The notes under the pieces were generated by a model. It had not been told where the DNA came from and did no database searches. It was given only the letters and a program-made list of their open reading frames with translations. Positions 1 to 12,360 of a stretch of 64,000 nucleotides of DNA are shown here, piece after piece. The stretch spans positions 16,663,733-16,727,732 of the forward strand of contig NC_044574.1 of assembly GCF_901933205.1 (NCBI RefSeq), given 5' to 3'. This DNA comes from Camarhynchus parvulus (Eukaryota > Chordata > Aves > Passeriformes > Thraupidae). Both the position numbers and the translations under genes were made by a program. Position 1 is the stretch's first letter. Each line of letters starts with the position of its first letter.

Positions 1-1568
1 CACCCATATAGGAAAGGCATAGAAAGACAGAGGCTATAAGCAGCCAGTAAAAAACCCCAGAACATCTCACTAACAATAACCCCAGACACAGGTGACAATC
101 AAAACAGAAACATGATCAAATACAGAAAGAACTCTTAAAGTCATCTTTTTCTTTTGTGAAAATTGCATAATGAGAGCGCAGGGGAGTAATCCTCTGTTTC
201 TGGGCCAATGAATCTTAGCAGATCCTAAATAGGATGTGTAAAGACAGATCCTGCAGATATTCTTATGGGGGGGGGATGAGGTCAATGGGAGTGGGGTTGA
301 CTTTCTTATAATCTTTTCCCCTCTTAAATAACCAAAAGAAGTTTATTGGAATGAAACTCTTCAGCTGAATCTAAGTCCAAGAAGGGATTAAAAATCTGAG
401 CTAGACAGGACATGGATTGCATAACCAAAGAGAGAGATCTGAATCCACCACAGCTGCAGAAGGAGAGCTGAGATAGCAATTGATTTAGTGAATTGCTCAT
501 TTAATTCCCCTTCATGCCCAGCACAGTCCATCCCTGCCACAGGAGCATGGCTGGCAATGCTGTTCTCTGGTATCTGGTACCACTTTCCCGGATATTTTAC
601 ATACCTTCTACATACCTAGTTCTGAATTACTTGCTAAGCCTATTCTGTGGGGTTTGGACTAGACAGCTCAGATTTTCAGTTCCTGGAATTCAGATTGTGG
701 CTGTAAACCCTGTCATGCTGAAGACATTTCAATGTAAATTACTGCATTCAAGAGGAATGCATTAGCCACGGAATGATTATATGAAATGAGATTGCAACAA
801 TGCCACAGCTGTGGTTTTAAACAATAGCTCAAGTAATTGTGGTTGTTTTGTCCAGACCTTAATGAAATTAGCAGGTTATAGAAGTGCTTTTCACATGCCT
901 GGGCTGAAAAGCATTATATTTATCTTTTAAGGTAAGAAAGAAAACCTGAGGTACATTTTCAGATCCTCAAGGAAGTACTAGTGTAAACAGTGTCTTTATG
1001 AGATTTTTCTCACCTGTGGTGTCTTTTAGGATGTATTCTGCCTCTTTTAAAGATAAGAGAAAATTAGAAGTGGGGAGAGGAGGTGAAGCCTATTTTGCTT
1101 AGGAACAACGATGTATATTCTTGGAGTATAACAATTCATTAATTGGTGTTCATTGTATTAGACATTTTTAATCACTTTACCTCATTCTCACATTTCAAAA
1201 GAAAAAGGAAAACTATCTAGTGTCCCTTCTGAATTTGTAGTTACAGTATCCTTTCCCATGTGGTAGGTCAACAGGACTATATTGCCTTGTTTTGCGTGTC
1301 AGGGTCCCATTAACTTAATGTAATAGTTGGCACAGATTTCTGAGCAAGTTTCATCTATGAAGTCAGGAGGAGAATCTGAGTGGAATATAATACTCTGCTA
1401 AAACAATAATACTTTCATAATCTAACCCTCATTAACTTGTCAAGCCTAGTGACAGTCTTTAATAGCATTCATTCTTTTTATGTTTTTATTTTAAGTGATT
1501 TCTTTGTAGCCATTTGAAAACCTAAAATAAGATTGTTACTCTATCTGCATTTAATAGGGAACCATTCT
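1..1568. other. non-coding, no gene seen
   Basis: AT-rich sequence with stop codons in all frames and only short chance ORFs. A run of nine G lies at 267-275. I see no repeat family, RNA gene or splice-site pair that I can support. Confidence 0.6.
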
Positions 1569-1612
1569 GCCCTTTTTCTTTTTTTTGTCCTTTTTTTTCT
1601 TCTTTTTTTTTA
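1569..1612. repeat. interrupted poly-T / pyrimidine tract
   Basis: Almost pure T with scattered C and two G interruptions, in blocks of 8-9 T. It may be an eroded A-tail of a minus-strand retroposed copy, or simple low-complexity DNA. No recognisable element body adjoins it. Confidence 0.7.
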
Positions 1613-1898
1613 ATTGGAAAGCACTTATGTTTATCTGTAAGGCAGCTTGCCACAGATTTCTTTAAGAAGTGGATGGAAGTACATACATTTTATTTATGTT
1701 TATTTTCTATCTTGAGTAAATGCTAAAATGCTACAAATGGTGTTACAGGAATGCTGTTAGAAATTTTGTTCATTTTCTCATGTTTTTGTCACCAAAACAC
1801 ATATTGAGAATTGAGAGAAAGGATTGGATTTCCATGGCATGGCTGGGCCACCTGACATTGTCAGTTAGCAAAACATATTAGAGAGGAGAAAAATGTAG

Positions 1899-2190
1899 AT
1901 GTGTCTGGGGGGGCTTTGTGCCATCCTGTGTTCCTTGTCCCCTTCCCCTTGCTGCAATGTGCACCCCCTGCTTTCTGGCCTGGTGTGGCTCATGCTAAGG
2001 CAGCTCTCCTCTCCCAGAGCAGGGCTGGATCCAGCACAACGCCCTCCCCTGAGTTCAGGGAGTACTTGTAGCTCACCGCGACTTCAGTGTAGGTTGGGAA
2101 GATCAACATCTGACAAGAGTAAGCTCTGAATTCCTCATAGAACTCTCCCTTGTCAGGTTCCCTGAGGGCTGATATCCATAGCATGATGAG
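1899..2190 (-). other. GC-rich patch with coding-like minus-strand ORF
   Basis: This patch is clearly richer in G and C than its surroundings. On the minus strand an open frame of about 64 codons (1990-2184) has protein-like composition, for example the stretch PDKGEFYEEFRAYS. Inside it a good 5' splice donor (GCG|GTGAGC, GT at 2075-2076) follows a possible acceptor (CTCAG|G at about 2161), which would give an 85-nt exon at 2077-2161. The polypyrimidine tract upstream of that acceptor is poor. I do not recognise the protein. It could be a lone exon, a decayed retrocopy or chance. Confidence 0.15.
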
Positions 2191-3594
2191 AATTTAATTC
2201 ACCCACTCTCTGATTCACCACACATCAGGCATCCATACCTTTGTTCATACCTTTAAAATCTTGAATGAATACTTGTCAACGATTCTAAAAAGAAAAAAAA
2301 GCTATCTAAAAAGGTTGAAACTTCACTTTGAAAGAAATTAGGAGCATCAAACATTCTATAGCATAGCTGCTGTTTCAGTTTTGAAAATGGTGTGAAAATA
2401 CCACAATTTTTTCCTTAAATTTGTTTCTTTTGTACATTTAGTTACATACCTTGAAAATAATAAATACCTTTTCAAACTGATATTGCATTAGTTTCTTTTT
2501 CATTAGGTCTCTGTAACCACTTTCTACCCATCTGGGTCCCCCAAAACATAACAATGAAAAAGTAATATACAATTCCTAATGATTTTCTGAAATACTGCAC
2601 AGGTGCAAGCTGCAGCTGTTATGAGTAAACTAGATTTTGCTAAACTAATTCAAATCCCATTGGGGAAATAGAAGAACCACTGCATTCCCATAAAAAGAAA
2701 AATGTTTTCATTGTAGGATAATGAAGTTTCCATGTACACTGTACCTAGTCAAAAGGTGTTTTACAAAGAAAATTAAAGTTATCTTATAAAACCTGATGAA
2801 ATATAAAATCTCTTAGATTCTCACTTTGTTAAAAGTAAATGGTATTAGTTATCCTCTTAAAAAATCCTCACTATCCTCACTAGCATTTTCAAAATTGAAT
2901 TAAATGGCTAAGATTATGTTACAGATACTAAAATATATCTGAAATTAAAACAATAAAGCATTATCCAGACATATTTAAAATATATAACTTTTCATATGAA
3001 CAGGTATATTACAGTGAAAATTGCATTTCTCTGCACATTTCTAAATGCGTGTTTATATCTGTTCATATGCTAAATGCACTATTTTGTGTTGCCAGGCTAT
3101 TCAAGAAGGAAGTTGTCTGAAAGATTTGGGTGTTATTTTTATTTAAAAGCTCATATTGTGTACAATGATAGAGATTTCATGGAGGAAACATACACACCTT
3201 CACCTCCAGATCAACTGGCTAGTGGTGGATGGAGTTGGAGGAGTGGGTTTCTCATCTTTGCCTCTCAGCACCTTCTCAGGCTCGAGGTAACACTAACCCA
3301 TGTGAGGTGTGGAGACCTCAGCTGAGGTGTGGACATGTAACTGAGAGAGGATGTTGTTCTCTCTGGTGATTGGCACAATAAGATCAACTTGGAGTCTCAA
3401 AGTGCATTTGCAGAAAAGTGAAAAGGTCTGAATAAGTTTCTGTACTAATGCTTAAAATACAACTCCCAAAATAACATATTTTTCGCTAGAAAATAAGTTA
3501 TTTTGAGGCAAAACTTTCCTTCTAAAACTAAAATGTTAAGCTGCTCTGAAAATCTGGAATTCCTGAAACGCAGTTTAGCTCTGGGACCACTGCT
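2191..3594. other. non-coding, no gene seen
   Basis: AT-rich, with short A- and T-runs. The only local structure is an imperfect two-copy tandem of about 20 bp at 3303-3342 (TGAGGTGTGGA at 3303 and again at 3323). No gene or known repeat is recognised. Confidence 0.55.
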
Positions 3595-3865
3595 AGAAAT
3601 CACTTTCAGTGCTTGGGCACTGGTAACAGGATCCACCCTCCACAAACATCTGCAGGGCTGCCTTGATTGACATCAGCCAAGGAACTGGGGGCTGCACTGT
3701 AAATCCTGCTGTGCAAACTGGGAACCTGACAGCAAGTTCTTGGCTTATACACTGGCATGCTGCTGGTCCTGAGCCTTTCCACTGACACCTTGTTATGGGA
3801 GAGAACATCTCGGAAAGAATACCTTGGAAACCAATTCATTGCTAGCCTTAGGGAGAGCCCATTCA
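3595..3865. other. moderately GC-rich patch, unassigned
   Basis: Base composition rises here and two overlapping minus-strand frames of 71 and 86 codons stay open. Neither resembles a protein family I know, and the overlap of two frames argues that neither is under coding constraint. It could be an old repeat or a non-coding functional element. Confidence 0.3.
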
Positions 3866-4074
3866 AAGCAGAGCAAATTACTCTAATAATTTATTAGCTT
3901 ACAGGTTATTAAAGGCTTATTTATACATTCCATAGGGAACTTTTCAGCTACCTAATTTGTATGTATTATCTGTTTAAAAACTAAGAATCATTGCAGACTT
4001 TGGATTTGCACTATGAAGAAGGTCTAAATTAATATTTTAGTTCGCCAATGATGCTAGCAGGAATAAATAACTCC

Positions 4075-4108
4075 TTTTTTTTTTTTTTTTTTTTTTTCCT
4101 TTTTTTTT
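4075..4108. repeat. poly-T tract (23 T + CC + 9 T)
   Basis: A homopolymer of 23 T is followed by CC and nine more T, then CCCCAG. It could be the reverse complement of an A-tail. It also resembles an ideal polypyrimidine tract plus AG acceptor, but no open exon with a donor follows on the plus strand. Confidence 0.9.
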
Positions 4109-5039
4109 CCCCAGCTAATATTCAGGATCAGAAGTGGATTATTTATCTGAATTTGTTTTGGATCTTTACACTCTTTATGCTTATTTTTAAACTAAGTGAA
4201 TAGATTTAAAATCAGTGTTTCCTCTGTTAGGACAGATTGATTTTTGTAATAACATGAATGAGCTGCTATCAGAGAATTTAAAAGTGGGATGTAGACTACC
4301 AAGCCATGTATAACATTTGCCCATTTTACTATCGTGATATTTCCATCGCAAAATCTGATTAGGATCTGGTTGGACACTGTAAAAATATTGTATTTTAAGT
4401 CATCTTAAAATATATTCTAGGACAAAAAGAGAGAGATTTAAAGTTTTTTTGTTTACTTCTTCAATGCCTGCAATGTTTTGCAACTTTATTTTTGGACATA
4501 ACCCATATTTTGCAGAAAATGGTTTGAAATGGGGTTTAGACTCTGTGGGAATTCTTACCCCCTTGAACCAGACTGGAGAAGATTCCATTCTGATTGGAAA
4601 AACTACTCCATTAATAAGCAGAGCTGTCAGTCACTTCTGTCATTCTGGGCAGTCATATCACCTCCAACTTTCTCAGGAAGATGAGTCTAAGGCAACACTC
4701 TGAAAATCTATGGAAAGAATTGATGTGCTGGTTGCAGCTCAGGTGTTCAATTTTCATGTTAAACACCTACAGCCTTTTGAATTTTGAGGTACATTTTGTT
4801 GTATATTTCCAAATTCATTACCATGTACATTTTGTCATGTTTCTAGCCAAGAGAAGACAAATTGGTGTATTTCTGAGGCTGCATCTGTCTGAAAGGCATG
4901 TCCTAGCCAGTCTGATTTTGGAAGGAGTTATTAACAAATGCTTGTGTGTAAAAGGCTAATAGAAAGGCAAACTGTTAGTAGTAATAATTCCTTTATGAAA
5001 AATTACTACATTACATATGTTTCAACATGTAAACCGTGA
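4109..5039. other. non-coding, no gene seen
   Basis: Overlapping open frames of 84 and 92 codons (4449-4959 plus) have unconstrained composition and no splice or promoter context. Nothing else is seen. Confidence 0.5.
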
Positions 5040-5240
5040 ATAGAGCTAGCAATGGGGCCCATTAGCCTTAGTGTGTTTATTTGCTTACTGTAAACGAAAT
5101 AACCTCAGAAATATCTGCTGGAATGAGTCAGTAATTTACAAATTGGAAATCTTGCGGAAGTGTTTCAGAAGATCTTTATGATTATGCACACGTGTCTTTA
5201 GGAACAGCATGCTTTCTGCATGCTTTTAAGGATCACGAAA
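5040..5240. promoter_or_regulatory. candidate enhancer: paired forkhead motifs
   Basis: Two forkhead-box consensus sites face each other: TGTTTATTTGC at 5074-5084 (reverse orientation) and TGTAAACG at 5089-5096. Further down are TGAGTCA (AP-1 type, about 5123) and an imperfect palindrome, AGCATGCTTTCTGCATGCT. The segment has fewer homopolymers than its flanks. This is inference from motif density; no conservation data are available. Confidence 0.2.
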
Positions 5241-8200
5241 ATAGATTAAGAATATCAAAGCAAAATACAGACTCCCTGCAACAGATCATTTTAAATTCTG
5301 AATAGTTTGGAGAGCATGTAACCACTACAGTCACTCCATGTTTATTTTGATAATTATGCCACATAGAATGTGTTGCTTTTCACCCCATCCTGTAAAACTC
5401 AGAAGTTTACAGTCTAGTGTGGAGTAGCAGTATCAGAATGCTGGAGATGGACCAGTTCCAGCACTTATTGAATCATTAGCCTTAGGCAGAAAAAATTTAA
5501 GATATCCATACAGAAAATAATTTATTAAAATAATATATGAAGTTTGACTTAGACTAGGGAATTATAATTGTCAGGATTGACAGGTGATACTGCCTTCCTT
5601 CACATCTCTGTGACTTTCCTTTATACATCATGTCAATCATTCCCTTTCTAAATTTATTTAAATAATGTGTTATTCCTCTTTAGAGATGTTAACCCATTAG
5701 TATCTACTGCCCTACCAGTGTCTAATCAGGACAGAAAATGAATTCTCTATAGGAATTATGTCAGGAATCATAACAAAAAAGACTATGTGAATAAAATTAA
5801 GAATGCTTAACAAAGTTTATTTAATGAAAAATATGATTCTGAAAATAAGAAAGGGGTCAAATTGGCTGCTTGCTTAATAATGTTATGGAAGTGAAATTAA
5901 AGCAGAAGTGATAAGGTAAAGTCAATACATAAATATGTTAAAAGCAGAATCATTTTCAAACCAATAAAATACATCTTTCAAGTGTAGAATATTAATAATG
6001 AAATATTCTGTGATAAAATATCTATAAAATAATATTTATTAATATAATTAGGGCAATAAAATTCTTAGGAAAGAGAAGCATTCATAGATGGAGAAGATTA
6101 AGATGTTTTAAGAAATAAGAAGGCCAAAGAGATTAGGAACACTTCTACATTTGGAAAGAATTAATATGTCTATTGTTTAGGTGGATATATATTGTCCATT
6201 CATAACTCAAAAAAAGATGTTAAGTAACATCTGGAAGTGATAAACATTTGATTTCATCAAGCTGGGAGAGTTGCACAAAAAAGAGCTGGTTGATGACATC
6301 TCTGGTTTGATAGTGTTGATTTGTAATAAATCTCAGGGATTTGCAGAAAAAAATCCAGAAGACTGAAGGATAGTTTATATTGTGTCACTACTCAGAAATA
6401 CATGTATGAGGAGCATGATATTTATAAGCCTAGAGCACTTATCTTTAATTATAAAAAGTTGGATACACTTTCATTATTGGGGACATAAAGGAGAACAATC
6501 CATGCTAACCAACATAAAATTGTGGGAAATATATATTGTTCAACAAACATAATTTTATTGTTACTTTATTTGGAGACTATAACAGTGATCATCACAGTTA
6601 TGGTAGTATGTAGGAATTATAGACATGCAAGCTGAATCCCATTTTATTGAGGATAAATGGAGAATAAATATCAAACAGATAATAGAAGCTCCACCCAGAC
6701 CTTTTGGTGATTCAGATGTTTGGATGCTCATGGAATAAAACTCTCTTCATAAACACATCATCTGATCAGTGAAAGCCAATAGATAGGAAAGAAAAAAGAA
6801 AAAAATAATAAAATGCTCACTGAATTACTGGATGGTGGCAATACCTGCTCCCTCTTGCCTGGAATAAAACACAGAACTTTTCCAAACAGTGTCAGAATGA
6901 TAATATAAAAGCAAATATTTTATTAAAAGCCTTCAAGGTGCACAGTATGGCAATGTGCACACATGATACAATACTGCTATAATTTTATGGGATTATCTGA
7001 TTAGTATACCCATCAAATATTGTCTAATTAGAAGGGCAGTTGGTTAGGCAACTTTCCCCCAGGTTCTGCCCCATTGAAGCCCTCCCCACCCCAAACTTTT
7101 AGCCCTACACTTTCTTGTGTCTGTGATATATGGTGCAAAACAAGGTGTCCTTGCTAGACTAATGGCAACACTAAAAAGAATTTTAAGAACTTATTAATAA
7201 GTATTTTTTAAACTATGGAAGAGGGCAGAAAACATACTAGAAGGTATAATGATGTATTAACAGTCTACGAAGTTTCAATTATATGAAAAAGTATATAAAA
7301 GTCTCTAGGCATCACCAACCACCCTGTGTTGGTGGGAACCCTAATGGAAGAATGCTGAAAGATGGTTTTGCATAAGCATCATTGTGGTAAGAACAACTTT
7401 CTGGTAATCCTTGCCCTCAGGGAAAACAGTACTAATAGTAATATACTGTTTATAAATGAAAAAAAGACCAAACACATTTAAAAAAATATAATATACTTTA
7501 AAAATATTTTCTTTCTAGCCATATCTGTCTAGAGAGAAAGCAGAAAAATATGCAGAATCCTTTCCCTGACTTCTGAAAAAGTCTTCATGTCATGTAATAA
7601 AGGTGAAAATTTGTTCACTCTGTTCTCTTCCTCTCATTACCCATTTTTCTACAGTGATCTCAGAAATATTATGGGTTGTGTAATTTGCAAACCCATAATA
7701 TGTGTGAGAGTGAGTTTCACACACAAAGGGACATGAAAAGCTTGAAAAGCTGTTTCACCTCATGATTTACCTCTGCCTTTCATTGATTTCAGCTACCTGT
7801 CAGGCTCAGCTCTTATCTTTCACATTACTAAACTCTACTGTGTTCAAAGTTGTAAATTATAATAAAACTCTTCTATTCATTATTTCAGTGCCATGCGCAT
7901 AACAATTATTCTAACTGCACAATAAATGTCAGACCAAATTGTTCAGGGCCTTTTTTTGTGTATTTAAGTGTGACTGAGGAAACACTGAAAGAATTTAAGG
8001 AAATTGCTTAGAAGTTGAATTATTTTCTAACTTCATTACATACCACAAAAGATTTTCAGGGATATTTTTTTTTCTTACTATAAAGCTGAAAAGCTGTCTG
8101 GGATTTAAAACCTTTCTCTTTCCACTTTATTTGAACCCAAGTCAGTTTAAATAGTTTGTGTTTAATTTTTTTTTTAAACTGTATTCCAGTTCCAGGATAT

Positions 8201-9331
8201 CTGATCTAACAAGTTTGAGAAATGATTGGAATCCTTTGAACATTATTTTAAAGTAATAATTATTTATTGGATCAAACCTTTACCCAGAAGTCTCCCACAA
8301 ATGGCAAGAGTTAAAAAATTAGATGGTAAATGGTCAGTTGTGACACAACAGATTGATAGTACAGAGTTTCCAATCTCCATGAAAAGTCCAATGTTAACAT
8401 ATTTGTAAATATTCAGTGAATATTCACTATGTAGCTTTGAAGTTCAGATATTATTTTATGAATAATCAAATCCAGAGAAAGCCACAAGAAAATATTAGAG
8501 TATCATGTGACTAATAATGTGGTAGCATAATGTCAAATAGAACTAAACCAATACTAATTAATCCACAGTGGAATGGATTATTTGAATTTCCTGCTCATAT
8601 TACATGTGTAATGCATCAATTCAGGAATGATTTCTGGGAGTTTCTAGTCATCCTGACTCTGAGACACAATCTCAGAAGCTCACAGAATTGGAATGTCTTA
8701 ATGAAAAGGAGAAGATTCAATCTGTTTAGGAAAATAGCAGTGAGTTAGATAACGTGACACCTGCAAACTGGTGCTGGACTCTATTTCAGAAAGCATGCAT
8801 GATTAGAGATATGAAAAATCTGAACCAGCCTTGCAGTTCCCAACTTTCTGTAAAGCAGGTTTTTCTAGAGGAAAAAAATATCTCAAGGAATTTGTCTAGT
8901 CCTTTTGGAGTCCATTTTGCCTATTGAAATATATACATAAATTCCAATTTTTTTTTGTAGTTTTTAAAAGCTGAAATTTTATACCCCTCTAAAAAAGAAA
9001 AATTGTTTTTGGCATCTAAACCACAAAGACAGAAAAAATTTTGCTTTGTTTCTAGGTCAATTCATTTAAGTAGATTGGGAAAGTGGTGTTACTCTTATAA
9101 CTACCAAAAACAAAAGGTCTACATGCTCTTTAAAAAAGCAAAAAAATATTTAAAACTTGGAGAACCAAGTGAAGATTGGAAGAACAATGAAGATGTGCTT
9201 GTGGTTGCTTGAGATTAATGGCTTTTATGTCAAAAAAGCCTAAAATTTTTTGCTGAGACCAGTTTTGTTTATATTCTGTTCCAAAGTGAAATTTCTTCCT
9301 GTAAAGTTCATAATGGCACTTACTGCTACTG
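5241..9331. other. non-coding, no gene seen
   Basis: A long AT-rich stretch with many short A/T runs. Open frames at 8226-8408, 8530-8748 and 9003-9212 (plus) are 60-72 codons, lysine- and asparagine-rich as expected of AT-rich chance frames, and have no matching splice sites. A small GC-richer piece near 7040-7100 is not recognisable. Confidence 0.55.
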
Positions 9332-9394
9332 TTATATATATATAAAAATATATGTAATTAGAAATACATATATTATATACACATACACACATCT
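9332..9394. repeat. AT-rich low complexity, (TA)n then (AC)n-like
   Basis: Alternating TA dinucleotides pass into ATAC/ACAC steps. This is a degenerate dinucleotide microsatellite. Confidence 0.75.
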
Positions 9395-10755
9395 ACAGTA
9401 TATTAAAAAAACAGAGCACTACTTTTCTGCCTGCTTGTGATGCGACCATGTACAGTGCCAGGTGCTGAAGCACTCAGTTGCCAAACCCCTTGGATCTCAT
9501 TATGACTTTTTTCATATGAGCACACTCAGGAATTAACAACATAATTGAGATTGGTCAATCTTTTAAAAGTTTGTGTCCTTGAGATGTGTGCCAAAATTCC
9601 CTTAGAACTTTTCAAACTGGAGAAATGTCTTTAGTTTTCTGTAGAAATTGGATTTGTATATTCAAATTCAGAAAATATAGTAGAAATAAAGTCTACTCCA
9701 TTTAATCGAAAGAACACTTATAAATATATTTGTTTAAAATCAAATGATGATGCTGTTAATTTTGGTGCGGGAGAAAAAAGAACTGGCGGACACATGTGAT
9801 TAATCTATTTTTTATCCGATAGAAGAGGGCTCTGACTTTATTCTACCAACATACTTGCAAAAATTAGGCTAATTACTAACACTGAAGCTTTTATGACTAT
9901 GCAAAAGCCTGGTTTTTGATCACTGAAAGCTCTTAAAAGGATCTGTTTAAATGTTGCAGCGTAGGGTCACCAGTATTTCTTCTACAAAGCTGAAGAAAAG
10001 TCTGGCTAAAAGACCCTGACTCAGTCACCTCCTTGGTCTTCTCTGGAGTTGCTGCAGTGTGGTATTGCTGTCACAGTATATTCCATAAAGAAATCTCAAT
10101 TAATATCTTCATTTATTGTGAAGAATATAATGAACTGACACTACAGGATATGTCTACATTAGGATTAGGAGTGCATTTTTCTAAAAGAATCCACCGGCTG
10201 TCACCATTCATTCTGCTTTTGTTCAGGGTAGGGAACAACAATCTTCTTTTATGAGCTTGATGTAAACTTGCTATCTGATGATAAAAACCATGTGCAGTGC
10301 CTTCCAGGGATGGTAAACCAGAAATTTGGCCTAAATCTAAAGCTCAGAGGTACTCATGCTGTTGTGGGTTTAATTTTGTGATTGTGAAATGTCAACATGA
10401 AATATTTTGGGATTTGAAATGTCTTGGAGGTTACTTTTAATTTTTTTTCTTTTAAGTGAAAGATCCAACTTTCAATGAAGAAAGAAGAAGGCCAACAATT
10501 CTTGCTTAAAGTCAGATATTTTACAGTTTAATCATGTAATACTGAGCTTTTGTGTTTCATCTTACCAGAAATTAAATTTAACATTTGAATTAAACGTGAA
10601 GATTAGAATTCAAGTAGAGATGCAGCAAGCACTACAGAAGGTTAAAACCTTGATTCCATGACTCTACTGAATGCATAAGACTGGGAGTAAGAAAACGAGA
10701 AACATGGAAGCTTATAGAAGCCTCTAGCAATATTTTTCTATCAAATTTATAATGT
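9395..10755. other. non-coding, no gene seen
   Basis: Nothing beyond short chance ORFs. No repeat family is recognised. Confidence 0.55.
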
Positions 10756-10849
10756 CCCCAAAAAAACCCCACCAAAAAATAAAACAAAACAAAACAAAAC
10801 AAAAAAAACCAAAACAAACAAACAAAAAACCCCAAAAAACACAACCCAA
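10756..10849. repeat. A/C-only low-complexity tract with (AAAAC)n
   Basis: Over about 94 bases only A and C occur on the plus strand, apart from one T at 10780. The core at 10781-10804 is a run of AAAAC units, flanked by CCCC/AAAAAA blocks. A minus-strand ORF across it (rich in F, L and W) is an artefact of this composition. Two similar tracts occur at 32684-32737 (reverse complement) and 58961-59098. Confidence 0.85.
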
Positions 10850-12089
10850 TCTCTTGTAATTTTCTATATGACTTTAACTGAGGGATTGGAAGCAAAAATG
10901 GTTGTTGAGAATTGAAATGTCACTCCACTTACCAGCTGAGACTCAGCTAGCAGCTCCTTCAAATGGCCTGAGACAGCTGAAATAAAGTATTTAAGAGGAT
11001 GTTGAGCTTCAGCATGTTTCCTATATCCAAAATTAAACATATCTTACTGTAGGTAAACAGATTAATAACTGCCCAAAAGCACAGAAAGGTCTGTCAAAAA
11101 ATGACACCTTTGCCAGGAGATCTATGGGAATCTGGGATAGGTTTTCTGATTTACTTAGATACTGAAAATAGAAAAAGAATGATTAGAAAGTTCAAAAGTG
11201 ACAATACTTTAATCTTCTCCCACTGAAATCACTAAGATGTTTGTTTGGTGTATTTTTCATGCAATTTCAGGGAGAAAAGATATGATTGTCACAACTTTCT
11301 ATTTTAAAGAGTCTTTTAGAAATGCACTGGTGTCCAGAGGACTAAGATAAGACCTCTCCAGAAGTTAAATCTTGTTCATTTGTTCAGTCTGTTAAAATTT
11401 AAATGGAATTCAATTGATTCATGGGCTTTGTGTTGATCATTTGCAGGCATCTACTGCCATAATTTCAGTGTGCTTTTAGATGTCAAGATTGCTGAGTGAA
11501 CAATGTAAGTGCAGCAAAATGGCAGTCATTGAATAAATGTTTCCAAATAAATAATTTAATAAGACCTATTATATTTCAACAGAGAAATTCAATCTACTAA
11601 TTTCCCTGTACTACAGAAATAATACTCTGTTTTAATCACTGTTGTTTTTTTTCTATTTTTTTCTTTTTTTTTAACTTATAATAGAGTGAAATTCTCCTTC
11701 CATCTACGTATTAATTTTTTCTGGGTACGTCCCAAAAGCTCAAGATTTATGAATAGCATTCCAAGATTAATGAAAGCATTCCCATTTACAGTAGAAATGC
11801 ACATTCCTTACTTCCTCCTCACCCTTTTATCAGGCAGAAACTAGCAGTATTTACTTATGTTCTAGTGTAGTTCTTAGGAGAGTGACTTGAAGGAAAGAAG
11901 AGGGAAGTGTGTTTACAGCATAACTAATTATTCACTTTCCTGACTCTAGGTAAAAGGAATATAATATGTGACACAGCAGATTCTGTTCTTGCCATTGGAA
12001 ATATAAATTAACTCTCCTGACTCTAGGAGATTTGTGTGTAGAATTGAACTGGTGTAACTGAGATCAGAGCCTGTTCCAAAGATCTTGAA
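10850..12089. other. non-coding, no gene seen
   Basis: AT-rich sequence with T-runs at 11645-11672. No supported gene or repeat family. Confidence 0.55.
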
Positions 12090-12360
12090 TAATTCCTATA
12101 AGGCAAATGCCTTCAGCTGTCAATCTTCCCAACTGACCTGTCTGTGTCACATAATAATTAAACAGCAGCTGGCATTAGTGCAAATTTATAATTGCCATAA
12201 TCCTTATTGCTGACATGTCAATATTTAACTTGCATTAACCTTTCCTTTGAGGCTTACAAATAGTGCATCTCTGGCTTGCTCAGTCTAATTTTTCATGTCA
12301 TTGCCTAGCAAGGTACAAAGATTTATAACGTCATTTGGTGATGGATACAGACCACTCCTT
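12090..12360. promoter_or_regulatory. candidate conserved regulatory element
   Basis: This segment is unusually free of homopolymers and dense in developmental transcription-factor motifs. They include TAATTA (12155-12160, homeodomain) and CAGCTG (12166-12171, E-box). TGACATGTCA at 12211-12220 is a perfect 10-bp palindrome of the TALE/Iroquois type. TTTATAACGTCA at 12322-12333 combines a Cdx/posterior-Hox-like core with a CRE half site. Two CATTA cores also occur. Such clustering is typical of vertebrate conserved non-coding enhancers in gene deserts. Conservation itself cannot be seen from one sequence. Confidence 0.3.

Noticed and set aside
4075..4115. T-run followed by CCCCAG as a splice acceptor
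   Set aside because: No open exon with a donor follows within normal exon length.
10632..10895. 87-codon Phe-rich minus frame
   Set aside because: Same cause: the A/C tract at 10756-10849 reads as F, L, V and W on the minus strand.
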